Part shown: positions 27,556-35,668 of the stretch, piece by piece
Numbering within the stretch: the stretch's first letter is position 1
Layout: each line of letters starts with the position of its first letter
Assembly (NCBI GenBank): GCA_050743385.1
Contig: JBOGFJ010000079.1
Span: 1-43,646 of the forward strand
From: JACDBD01 sp050743385
GTDB taxonomy: Bacteria; Actinomycetota; Acidimicrobiia; IMCC26256; JACDBD01
Direction of reading: 5' to 3'
Length of the DNA stretch: 43,646 nt
Translations under genes and position numbers: made by a program
Notes under the pieces: generated by a model
What the model saw: the letters and a program-made list of their open reading frames with translations, nothing else
What the model was told of the DNA's origin: nothing
Databases searched by the model: none

Positions 27556-29475
27556 ATGGCCATCGCCGTGAACATGCAGATCCGGGAGGCGCTACCGAGT
27601 TACGAGCTCGGCGCCGAGCTGGGACGCGGGGCGATGGGTGTCGTGCTCTCGGGGACGCACCGCCAGCTCGAGCGGACGGTGGCGATCAAGCAGTTGCCGG
27701 AGGCGTTCGCAGTCGACCCGGACGTGCGGCGCAGGTTCGGCACCGAGGCGAGGACGCTCGCTGCGCTCAGCCATCCGCACATCGTTCCGGTGTACGACTA
27801 CGTGGAGCGCGAGGGCGTCTGCGTACTCGTGATGGAGGCACTTCCCGGCGGCACGCTGTGGGACCGCTTCACCTCCGAGGGGCTCACCATGCCCACGGCA
27901 TGTGCAGCGGTGCTCGCCGCGTGCTCGGGTCTGCACTTCGCGCACGGCAAGGGCGTGCTCCACCGTGACATCAAGCCCGAGAACCTGATGTTCGCCGCCG
28001 ACCGCACGCTCAAGGTGACCGACTTCGGCATCGCCGAGGTCTTCGCCGGTGAGGAGACGGTGACCACGGTTGCAGGCACGGTCATCGGCACGCCCGCGTA
28101 CATGGCGCCGGAGCAGGCTCGTGGTGCCGGCCTCGGCCCGCCGGCCGACGTGTACGCGGCCGGCACCGTCTTGTACGAGCTGCTGTCGGGAACCTTGCCG
28201 TTCTCGATCGAGGGCGATCCCATTGAGGTCCTCGAACGCCGGGTCGAGGAGGAACCGCTCGCGCTCGCGGACGCGGCGCCGCAGGTTCCCGAGCCGCTCG
28301 TCGCGGTCACGATGAGGGCGCTGCGACGCGAGCCGGCGGAGCGCTACCCCAGCGCGGAGGCGTTCGGGATCGCGCTGGGGCACGGCGCGACCGAAGCATT
28401 CGGGGAAGGGTGGCTCGGTCGCGCGGGCGTCACCCTGCTCGCGAGCGGCTCGATCGCCGCCGCCGCCGGCCCCGCGGCTGCACCGCACGACCCGGCCACG
28501 GAAGGAGAGGCCACCACCGCGATCGCCGGGCGAACCGGGGCGGGCACCGTCGTCACCGGGAGCGCTCCGACCGACGGACCCGCGGTGAAGGTACGGGGGA
28601 CGTCGGTCCACCGCCGGGCCGACGAGGCGCTCGCCGACCTCCGGCCCGAAGACCTCGTTCGGGTCGACGACCTGATCGCCCCGCCCGCCCGGCCGGTCCC
28701 GGCGCTCGTCGGCACCGTGCTGCTGCTGGCCGCGATGCTCGTCGTGGCGGTGATCGGCCTCGGCGAGCCGGGCCGCTCGGATTCGCTCCTCCCGGGGGTG
28801 GTGACCGTGGCCGGCACCGATCTCGGGTCCAGCGACGCGGTCGCGGCCGACCTCGCCGATCCGATCCCGGTGAGCGTGGAGGAGCTCCCGCGGCGCGCCG
28901 GCGCCGCGCGCTTCGCGCAGATCGGCTTCTCGGCAGCCGGGGTCGGCCTCGGCTCCTCGCGGTCGGGCCCACTCGACCCGGCCGGTGGCGGCGCGTTCAC
29001 GGCCGATGTCGACGCCGAACGAGTGCGCATCCTCTCGAGCGGGGACCTTACGGCCGAGTTCCGCCTCCTCGACGAGAACAAGCGGATCCTCCTCCGCCAC
29101 GAGTTCGCCCTCGACCCCGAGCAACCCTTCTTCCTGGCGGCCAACGGCGTGGCGGCATTGCTCCTCGCCCTCTTCGTCGTCGCCTACGGCCTCGCGATCA
29201 CCCAGCCACTGCGACGCGGCTACACCCGCCGGTCCGCGTACCCGGGAATGGCGATCCTCGGCGGTGCCGCGGGGTTCACCACCGTGTTGGGGGTGTGGTC
29301 CCTCGGTGCCCCCGAGCCGTCGTTCGTCACCTTCGTGATCGCCGCCGCCCTGGGCGCGGCCGCGTTCGGCTTCCTGGCGCGGGTGATGATCGTGACCGGA
29401 CGACGGCGGCGGCTCCGGCGGGCGGAGCTCCGTGCGGGTGGGGCGCACGACGAGCCTGTTAGCGTTCCCGCCTGA
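27556..29475 (+). CDS. membrane Ser/Thr protein kinase (Hanks type)
   Basis: 639 residues. The kinase domain (about 15-275) is complete: glycine loop ELGRGAMG, VAIKQ Lys, catalytic loop HRDIKPENLM, DFG in VTDFGIAEVF, activation-loop threonines in TVTTVAGTVIGTPAYMAPEQ, and the conserved ADVYAAGTVLYELLSGTLPF. A juxtamembrane linker carries several Thr. One hydrophobic segment (VGTVLLLAAMLVVAVIGL, about 390-407) is followed by about 120 exported residues and about three more segments in the C-terminal third. No PASTA repeats are present, unlike PknB. Starts at 27556, 27568 (GTG) and 27574 are all possible; the first is shown. It is divergent from the FHA-cyclase, a plausible partner. Confidence 0.9.
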   Translation: MAIAVNMQIREALPSYELGAELGRGAMGVVLSGTHRQLERTVAIKQLPEAFAVDPDVRRRFGTEARTLAALSHPHIVPVYDYVEREGVCVLVMEALPGGTLWDRFTSEGLTMPTACAAVLAACSGLHFAHGKGVLHRDIKPENLMFAADRTLKVTDFGIAEVFAGEETVTTVAGTVIGTPAYMAPEQARGAGLGPPADVYAAGTVLYELLSGTLPFSIEGDPIEVLERRVEEEPLALADAAPQVPEPLVAVTMRALRREPAERYPSAEAFGIALGHGATEAFGEGWLGRAGVTLLASGSIAAAAGPAAAPHDPATEGEATTAIAGRTGAGTVVTGSAPTDGPAVKVRGTSVHRRADEALADLRPEDLVRVDDLIAPPARPVPALVGTVLLLAAMLVVAVIGLGEPGRSDSLLPGVVTVAGTDLGSSDAVAADLADPIPVSVEELPRRAGAARFAQIGFSAAGVGLGSSRSGPLDPAGGGAFTADVDAERVRILSSGDLTAEFRLLDENKRILLRHEFALDPEQPFFLAANGVAALLLALFVVAYGLAITQPLRRGYTRRSAYPGMAILGGAAGFTTVLGVWSLGAPEPSFVTFVIAAALGAAAFGFLARVMIVTGRRRRLRRAELRAGGAHDEPVSVPA

Positions 29476-29489
29476 CTGGGAGCAACGGG

Positions 29490-30380
29490 GTGAGGGCAGG
29501 CACAGTGAGGGCAGGGTGGGGGATCCCGGCGCGTCCTCTGGTCGTCGCGATGGTCGCCGGCTCGGCCTACGCCGTGGCCGGCCTGTCGATCGGCAGCGGC
29601 CTCGCGCTCGGCCAGCCTCCGGGCCACGACCCGGTCACCGTCTGCCACCGCGGACAGGCAATCACCGTCGACAGCAGCGGGGTCCCGGCCCACACCGCCC
29701 ACGGCGACGCGGTGGGCGGGTGCCCGGCGCCGCCTCCACCACCTCCTCCTCCGCCGCCACCACCACCTCCACCTCCACCTCCACCTCCACCTCCTGCTCC
29801 GCCGCCGCCTCCGGGACCGCCGGCACCGCCACCGCCGTCACCGCCGGGCCCACCCGCGCCGCCGCCCCCACCCGGACCGCCCTCGTTCAACCCCGCCGCG
29901 CCCGACGTGCCGACGGTCGTCCTGGGGGTGGCCGCCGAGATCCCGACCGCGGACGCCCCCGCGAGCCCGGGCGCCGTGACCACCGACCGCACCGTGACCG
30001 TGCTGCCCAGCGGGCTCACCCTGACCAACTACCAGCTGCGCCGGGCGTTCGTCCCGGGCCAACCCGTCCGCATCGACGGGACCGCTCCGGCCGGCTGTGA
30101 CCCGGTGCTCCACGTCGACGACCAGCCCGCGGGGAAGATCGACACCAACGGGGCGGGTGACTTCTCGCTCGACGTCGACACGAGTGGGCTCGGTCCGGGG
30201 CAGCACCGCGCCGAGGTCGTCTGCAGCGACGGCACGATCCTGCAAGCCGGCTTCTGGGTCGCGGCACCCCAGACGAGCTCGAGCACACTGAGCGTGGTAC
30301 TCGTCGCGCTCCTCGTCATGGGCGCGCTCGGTTGGGTCAGCGTGCGCGGCATGGTGAACAGCGCATTCACGCGCACGTGA
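29490..30380 (+). CDS. exported protein with polyproline tract and C-terminal membrane anchor
   Basis: 296 residues; GTG start with GGGAG about eight bases upstream, 14 bp after the kinase gene. An N-terminal hydrophobic segment (PLVVAMVAGSAYAVAGLSIG) serves as signal or anchor. Then comes VTVCHRGQAITVDSSG...AHTAHGDAVGGC, a two-Cys motif I know from secreted proteins of several phyla. About 55 residues of almost pure Pro (encoded by CCN repeats, about 29731-29880) follow. A beta-rich domain of about 90 residues (FVPGQPVRIDGTAPAGCDP..., DDQPAGKIDTNGAG) resembles Ig-like/big domains, and a C-terminal segment (LSVVLVALLVMGALGWVSV) anchors it. The Pro tract could span the cell wall. Its TGA overlaps the next GTG. 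Confidence 0.8.
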   Translation: MRAGTVRAGWGIPARPLVVAMVAGSAYAVAGLSIGSGLALGQPPGHDPVTVCHRGQAITVDSSGVPAHTAHGDAVGGCPAPPPPPPPPPPPPPPPPPPPPPPAPPPPPGPPAPPPPSPPGPPAPPPPPGPPSFNPAAPDVPTVVLGVAAEIPTADAPASPGAVTTDRTVTVLPSGLTLTNYQLRRAFVPGQPVRIDGTAPAGCDPVLHVDDQPAGKIDTNGAGDFSLDVDTSGLGPGQHRAEVVCSDGTILQAGFWVAAPQTSSSTLSVVLVALLVMGALGWVSVRGMVNSAFTRT

Positions 30381-31171
30381 CGCGGGTCGGGGCACTCCTC
30401 GCCCTCGTCGTCGCCTCCCTCGCGGGAACGATCCCGTCGGCCGCCGCGGGATCCGAGGGCGGGTTCTCCTTCAGGGCGAGCCTCGACGATCAACGCCTCG
30501 ATCTCTCGAGCAGCAGCGACCCGGTCCTCATCGACCCCGGGCGCGAGTCGACGCTGACACTCGAGCTTCGCAACGCCACCGATGCTCCGGTGGTGGTTCG
30601 TCAGGTGCAGCTGCGCGGGAGGGCATTCGACGTCACCCTCGTGTCGTACGACGTCCTGATCCAAGCCCGCGTGCCGGCGCGCCGCGACCTCGTCGTGGAC
30701 GTTCCGATCGACTTCGGCGACCTCGACGACCAGGTGACGGGACTGTTCCCGGCGTCATTGATCCTGGTCGATCCCGATCGGCAGAGTCTCGCGAGCCAGG
30801 AGTTCACCCTCGACGTCCGAGGGAAGGCGCTCTCGCTGATGGGCATGTTCACGTTGCTGGTCGCGGTCGCCACCGGGCTCAGCATCCTCGCGATCTGGCT
30901 GGCGCTCCTCCGGCGCCGCCTGCCCCCGAGCCGGTGGCGGCGCGCCCTGCGGATCGGTGTCACCGGCGCGGGCGTCGGCGTCGTGCTCACATTGCTGCTC
31001 GCGGAGCTGCGGCTGGTCGCGCCGAGCGGAGCCGTGTGGATCCCCGTCGTGCTCGTTCCGACGCTGGCGGCGTTCGCCCTCGGCTACCTGTCCCCGGGTC
31101 CGCTCGCCATCGAGGAGGAGCACGAGCTCGAGGACTGGATGCGACGCGCCACGACGGCCAGCCCGGTCTGA
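30377..31171 (+). CDS. envelope protein with signal peptide and multiple membrane segments
   Basis: 264 residues from a GTG at 30377 that overlaps the previous stop (GTGA). The N-terminus VGALLALVVASLAGTIPSAAAG is a typical signal peptide with an AxA-type cleavage site. About 130 exported residues have an Ig/CARDB-like beta pattern (LTLELRNATDAPVVVRQVQL). Three hydrophobic segments follow: FTLLVAVATGLSILAIWLAL, GVTGAGVGVVLTLLLAEL and WIPVVLVPTLAAFALGYL, then an acidic cytoplasmic tail. The translational coupling with the polyproline protein suggests one envelope complex. No family name can be given. Confidence 0.8.
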   Translation: MTRVGALLALVVASLAGTIPSAAAGSEGGFSFRASLDDQRLDLSSSSDPVLIDPGRESTLTLELRNATDAPVVVRQVQLRGRAFDVTLVSYDVLIQARVPARRDLVVDVPIDFGDLDDQVTGLFPASLILVDPDRQSLASQEFTLDVRGKALSLMGMFTLLVAVATGLSILAIWLALLRRRLPPSRWRRALRIGVTGAGVGVVLTLLLAELRLVAPSGAVWIPVVLVPTLAAFALGYLSPGPLAIEEEHELEDWMRRATTASPV

Positions 31172-31182
31172 CGGCCGTGCGG

Positions 31183-31581
31183 TCAGCTGCGCCTGACGCG
31201 AACGACGGTCTTCGCCACCGGCACCAGGTCTCCACCCGCGGGACGGGCGCGCCTGGCCGCCTCGAGCTCACGGAGGGCGGCGGCCAGCTCCCCTTCGAGA
31301 CGATCGATCTCGGCCTCGGCGTCGGCCAACTCGGCCTCGAGGTCGAGGATGCGCCGCACACCCGCGAGGCCGACACCCTCGTTGGTGAGTTCCTGGATGC
31401 GCTGGAGGAGCTCGATGTCGCGCTCGGAGTAGCGCCGGCTCCCGCCCTCGGTGCGGGCGGGCTCGATCAGCCCCTTGCGCTCGTAGATGCGCAGCGTCTG
31501 CGCGTGCACCCCGGCCAGCTCGGCCGCCACCGAGATGATGTAGAGCGCTCGTTGGCGCTCGGAAGGCTTACGACTCGCCAT
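31183..31581 (-). CDS. hspR: MerR-family heat-shock repressor HspR
   Basis: 132 residues. The winged-helix MerR domain is clear: YIISVAAELAGVHAQTLRIYERKGLI, EGGSRRYSERDIELLQRIQELTNEG, which matches HspR of Streptomyces and Mycobacterium. A Leu/Glu coiled coil (about 85-115) and a basic tail (VVRVRRS) follow. HspR binds HAIR inverted repeats and represses dnaK and clpB, with DnaK as co-repressor. Two TTGA-N11-TCAA sites exist in this window, before dnaK and clpB. ATG start with GAGGTGA seven bases upstream; last gene of dnaK-grpE-dnaJ-hspR, 11 bp after dnaJ. Confidence 0.95.
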   Translation of the reverse strand: MASRKPSERQRALYIISVAAELAGVHAQTLRIYERKGLIEPARTEGGSRRYSERDIELLQRIQELTNEGVGLAGVRRILDLEAELADAEAEIDRLEGELAAALRELEAARRARPAGGDLVPVAKTVVRVRRS

Positions 31582-31592
31582 CGCCTGTCACC

Positions 31593-32543
31593 TCACACTT
31601 CCAGGTGCTCGCGCGGGTTTCCCCCGAGCACGCCGCGCAGCGCCTCGATCTCTTTGCGCTCTTCCGCCGAGAGCTTCTGGGGTACCGCGACCTCGAACGT
31701 CACCAGCAGATCGCCGGGTGACCCCTTGGTGCGCTCGAGCCCGCGCCCGCGCACGCGCACGGTCTTGCCCGACTGCGTGCCGGGAGGGATCTTGACCGTC
31801 ACCGGCTCACCCAGCGTCGGCACGCGCGCCTGGCCGCCGAGCGCGGCCTCGGGGAACGTGACCGGGACCGTGATCGTCAAGTCGTCGTCGCCCTTCCGAC
31901 CGAACAGGGGATGGGGCCGTACGCGCACGACGACGTAGAGATCGCCCGGCGGGCCCCCTTCCGCGCCCGGGCCACCGCGGCCCTTGACCCGGATGCGCTG
32001 CCCGTCGGCGACACCGGCGGGAATGCGCACCTTCACTGTTCGGCTGTCGAAGCTCAGCTCGCGCATCACGCCGTGGGCAGCCTCGAGGAAGTCGAGGCTG
32101 AGCTCGGTCTCGAGGTCGGGCCCGGGGCGCGGTCCGCGCGCGCGGCGACCGCCGGTGCGTCCGAACAGGCCGCCGAAGAGATCGCCGAGGTCACCGACGT
32201 CGCTGAGATCGTCGACGAAGATCGTGCGGCCGCCTTCGAAGCCGGGCCCGAAGCCGCCGGGGCCGAAGCCCGGTCGGCCGTACCCCGGGCCGGCGACCCC
32301 CGCGGCGACCATCTGACGGACCTCGTCGTATTCCTTGCGCCGCTCGGCGTCACCGAGCACGTCGTAGGCCGCGGAGACGTCCTTGAAGCGCTCTTCGGCA
32401 GCGGTGTCACCCGGGTTGGCATCGGGGTGGTACTGCTTGGCGAGCTTCCGATACGCGCGGCTGATGTCCTTCTCGGACGCGCTCTCGGGAACGCCGAGCA
32501 CCTCGTAGTAGTCCTTCTCGAACCACTCCCGCTGCGGGGGCAC
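31593..32543 (-). CDS. dnaJ: DnaJ-family co-chaperone lacking the zinc-finger domain
   Basis: 316 residues, GTG start. The J-domain is complete (DYYEVLGVPESASEKDISRAYRKLAK, catalytic YHPDANPGD, FKDVSAAYDVLGDAERRKEYD). A Gly/Phe-rich linker (GYGRPGFGPGGFGPGFEGG) follows. The region where class A DnaJ has four CxxCxGxG motifs has none; the protein goes directly into the two substrate-binding beta domains (LSFDSRTVKVRIPAGVADGQ, GGPPGDLYVVVRVRPHPLF, VKIPPGTQSGKTVRVRGRG). This is a class B (CbpA/DnaJ2-like) J-protein in the operon position that in Streptomyces is held by zinc-finger DnaJ. It stimulates DnaK ATPase. Confidence 0.95.
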   Translation of the reverse strand: MPPQREWFEKDYYEVLGVPESASEKDISRAYRKLAKQYHPDANPGDTAAEERFKDVSAAYDVLGDAERRKEYDEVRQMVAAGVAGPGYGRPGFGPGGFGPGFEGGRTIFVDDLSDVGDLGDLFGGLFGRTGGRRARGPRPGPDLETELSLDFLEAAHGVMRELSFDSRTVKVRIPAGVADGQRIRVKGRGGPGAEGGPPGDLYVVVRVRPHPLFGRKGDDDLTITVPVTFPEAALGGQARVPTLGEPVTVKIPPGTQSGKTVRVRGRGLERTKGSPGDLLVTFEVAVPQKLSAEERKEIEALRGVLGGNPREHLEV

Positions 32544-32552
32544 GGCGGCGGC

Positions 32553-33140
32553 CTACCTCGTGACCTTCACCATGGCCGGGCGCAGCACGCGGCCGCGGAG
32601 CCGGTAGCCGGTACGGAGCACGTCGCTGACGACGGGCTCTCCCTCACCGTCGTCTTGCGCGACCGCTTCGTGCTCGGTGGGGTCGAAGGGCTTCCCGCTC
32701 GCTTCGATGCGCGACAATCCGGCCTTCTCGAGCACGCCGAGCAACTCCGCGTACACGAGCTCGACGCCCTTGCGGACCTTCGACAACTCCTCGCCGTCAT
32801 CCTCCGCGCTCGCGACGGCGAGCTCGAACGAGTCGAGCACGGGAAGGAGCTGCTCGATGAGACCCTCGGTCGCCCGCTCGACGAGCGCGGTCTGCTCGCG
32901 CAGCATCCGCTTGCGGTAGTTCTCGAAGTCGGCCTGCACCCGCCGCAGTGAGTCGAGGTACTCGTCGCGCTCGGCCTGGGCGCGGCCGAGCTCGTCGAGC
33001 TCGTGGACGATCTCCTCGGCTTCTCGCTCGCTCTCTGCGGACGGGGCCATCCCTGAAGGGGTAGGCCCGTCCGCGGGCGTTCGCTCGCTGGCGAGCGGCT
33101 CGCTCGCTCCGCTGCCGCGCGACGCGTCATCGGAAGCCAT
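32553..33140 (-). CDS. grpE: nucleotide exchange factor GrpE
   Basis: 195 residues. A disordered, acidic/Ser-rich N-terminus (1-35) is followed by the dimerising coiled coil (about 38-90: EAEEIVHELDELGRAQAERD, LDSLRRVQADFENYRKRM) and the four-helix/beta domain (LIEQLLPVLDSFELAVASA, GVELVYAELLGVLEKAGL, PFDPTEHEAVAQ, VSDVLRTGYRLRGRVLRPAMVKV). It releases ADP from DnaK and can act as a thermosensor. The dnaK TAA is directly followed by the grpE ATG, so the two are coupled. Confidence 0.97.
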   Translation of the reverse strand: MASDDASRGSGASEPLASERTPADGPTPSGMAPSAESEREAEEIVHELDELGRAQAERDEYLDSLRRVQADFENYRKRMLREQTALVERATEGLIEQLLPVLDSFELAVASAEDDGEELSKVRKGVELVYAELLGVLEKAGLSRIEASGKPFDPTEHEAVAQDDGEGEPVVSDVLRTGYRLRGRVLRPAMVKVTR

Positions 33141-34979
<1,839 letters not shown>

Positions 34980-35034
34980 GGGAGTGGGCCTCCTGGATCA
35001 GTCGATTTGGGGATCTCGATCTTGTGAGGACGCC

Positions 35035-35064
35035 AGGCTAGAACCTTGAGTCCGTCACTATCAA
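35035..35064 (-). promoter_or_regulatory. dnaK promoter (-35 and -10)
   Basis: On the minus strand TTGATA (35059-35064) and TAGCCT (35035-35040) are separated by 18 bp. Transcription would begin near 35028, giving an untranslated leader of about 48 nt with AGGAGG at 34989-34994 before the dnaK ATG. The -35 overlaps the HAIR-like site. Confidence 0.6.
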
Positions 35065-35065
35065 G
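35045..35065 (-). promoter_or_regulatory. HAIR operator (HspR site) in the dnaK promoter
   Basis: CTTGAGT (35045-35051), seven bases, then TATCAAG (35059-35065). The left arm matches the HAIR consensus (CTTGAGT-N7-ACTCAAG) at all seven positions and the right arm at five or more. The core TTGA-N11-TCAA is the same as before clpB. Lying over the -35, it would block the promoter when HspR binds. Confidence 0.75.
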
Positions 35066-35137
35066 TTCTCCCAACGTGGACGCAAGGCTCAGCATTCCCA
35101 ACGAGGGCTCCCCCGAGCATCGGGTTGACAATCTCGC

Positions 35138-35143
35138 TAGATT
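35138..35143 (+). promoter_or_regulatory. -10 box of a likely leaderless promoter for the second cNMP-binding gene
   Basis: TAGATT is followed by six bases and the ATG at 35150, with no ribosome site. A TTGACA at 35125-35130 is too close (7 bp) to serve as its -35. The gap 34980-35149 otherwise holds the divergent dnaK promoter. Confidence 0.4.
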
Positions 35144-35149
35144 CCTGTC

Positions 35150-35578
35150 ATGCCTCGGGCGCGGGACGCCTTCCTCGACCACCTGGCCGCGGTACCGCTG
35201 TTCGCCGCCTGCTCCAGGAAGGATCTCCAGCTCGTGGCCAAGCGGGCGGAAGACGTCAAGGTCGAGGCCGCCAAGGAGCTGGTGACCGAGGGCGACACCG
35301 GTACCGAGTTCTTCGTGATCATCGACGGCAACGCCACCGTCACCCGCCACGGCCAGAAGGTGGCGGAGCTGGGCCCGGGCCAGTTCTTCGGCGACCTCGC
35401 CCTCCTCGACCGGGCCCCCCGCAACGCCACGATCACCGCCGACACCCCGATGGAGCTGGTGGTGCTCGGACAGCGCGAGTTCGCCGGCCTCATCGACGAC
35501 GTCCCCGAGTTCGCGCACAAGCTCCTCGCCGGCCTCGCCCGTCGCCTGCGCGAGTCCGACAGCCAGACGGTCCAGTAG
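35150..35578 (+). CDS. stand-alone cyclic nucleotide-binding domain protein (second copy)
   Basis: 142 residues, a single CRP-like cNMP-binding domain without HTH or membrane segment. It is closely related to the product of 8377-8793: both begin with an LAAVPLF/LATVPLF helix, share FFVIIDG/FFVVLDG, and end in LLAGLAR. The phosphate cassette reads FGDLALLDRAPRNATITA, keeping the phosphate-binding Arg but with Asp for the usual ribose-contacting Glu. It is divergent from dnaK and followed after 6 bp by a 47-bp palindromic element. Its partner cyclase is unknown; the FHA-cyclase is the nearest candidate. Confidence 0.88.
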   Translation: MPRARDAFLDHLAAVPLFAACSRKDLQLVAKRAEDVKVEAAKELVTEGDTGTEFFVIIDGNATVTRHGQKVAELGPGQFFGDLALLDRAPRNATITADTPMELVVLGQREFAGLIDDVPEFAHKLLAGLARRLRESDSQTVQ

Positions 35579-35584
35579 CTCCGC

Positions 35585-35631
35585 GACTCGAGGCCCAGTG
35601 GTCCGGAATCCGGACCCGGCGGCCTCGAGAG
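35585..35631. repeat. 47-bp nested palindromic element, copy B
   Basis: Same plan as copy A: GACTCGAGGCC (35585-35595), 5 bp, inner palindrome GTCCGGAATCCGGAC (35601-35615), 5 bp, and GGCCTCGAGAG (35621-35631). It starts 6 bp after the stop of the cNMP-binding gene. The last two bases of the right arm break the pairing with the left arm, unlike copy A. Confidence 0.85.
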
Positions 35632-35655
35632 TGAAGATCTCACGAGACCCGGCAC

Positions 35656-35661
35656 TAGATT
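35656..35661 (+). promoter_or_regulatory. -10 box of a likely leaderless promoter for the Fe-S oxidoreductase
   Basis: TAGATT is followed by seven bases and GTG at 35669. The same hexamer precedes the cNMP-binding gene at 35150. An upstream in-frame TTG (35660) overlaps the box and is less likely as start. Confidence 0.4.
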
Positions 35662-35668
35662 GCGGCCC

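Noticed and set aside
29731..29880. CCN repeat tract as non-coding satellite
   Set aside because: The frame stays open and continues into a folded domain and membrane anchor; it encodes polyproline.
35125..35130. TTGACA as -35 of the cNMP-binding gene
   Set aside because: Only 7 bp from the TAGATT box; no TANNNT-like sequence at 16-19 bp.
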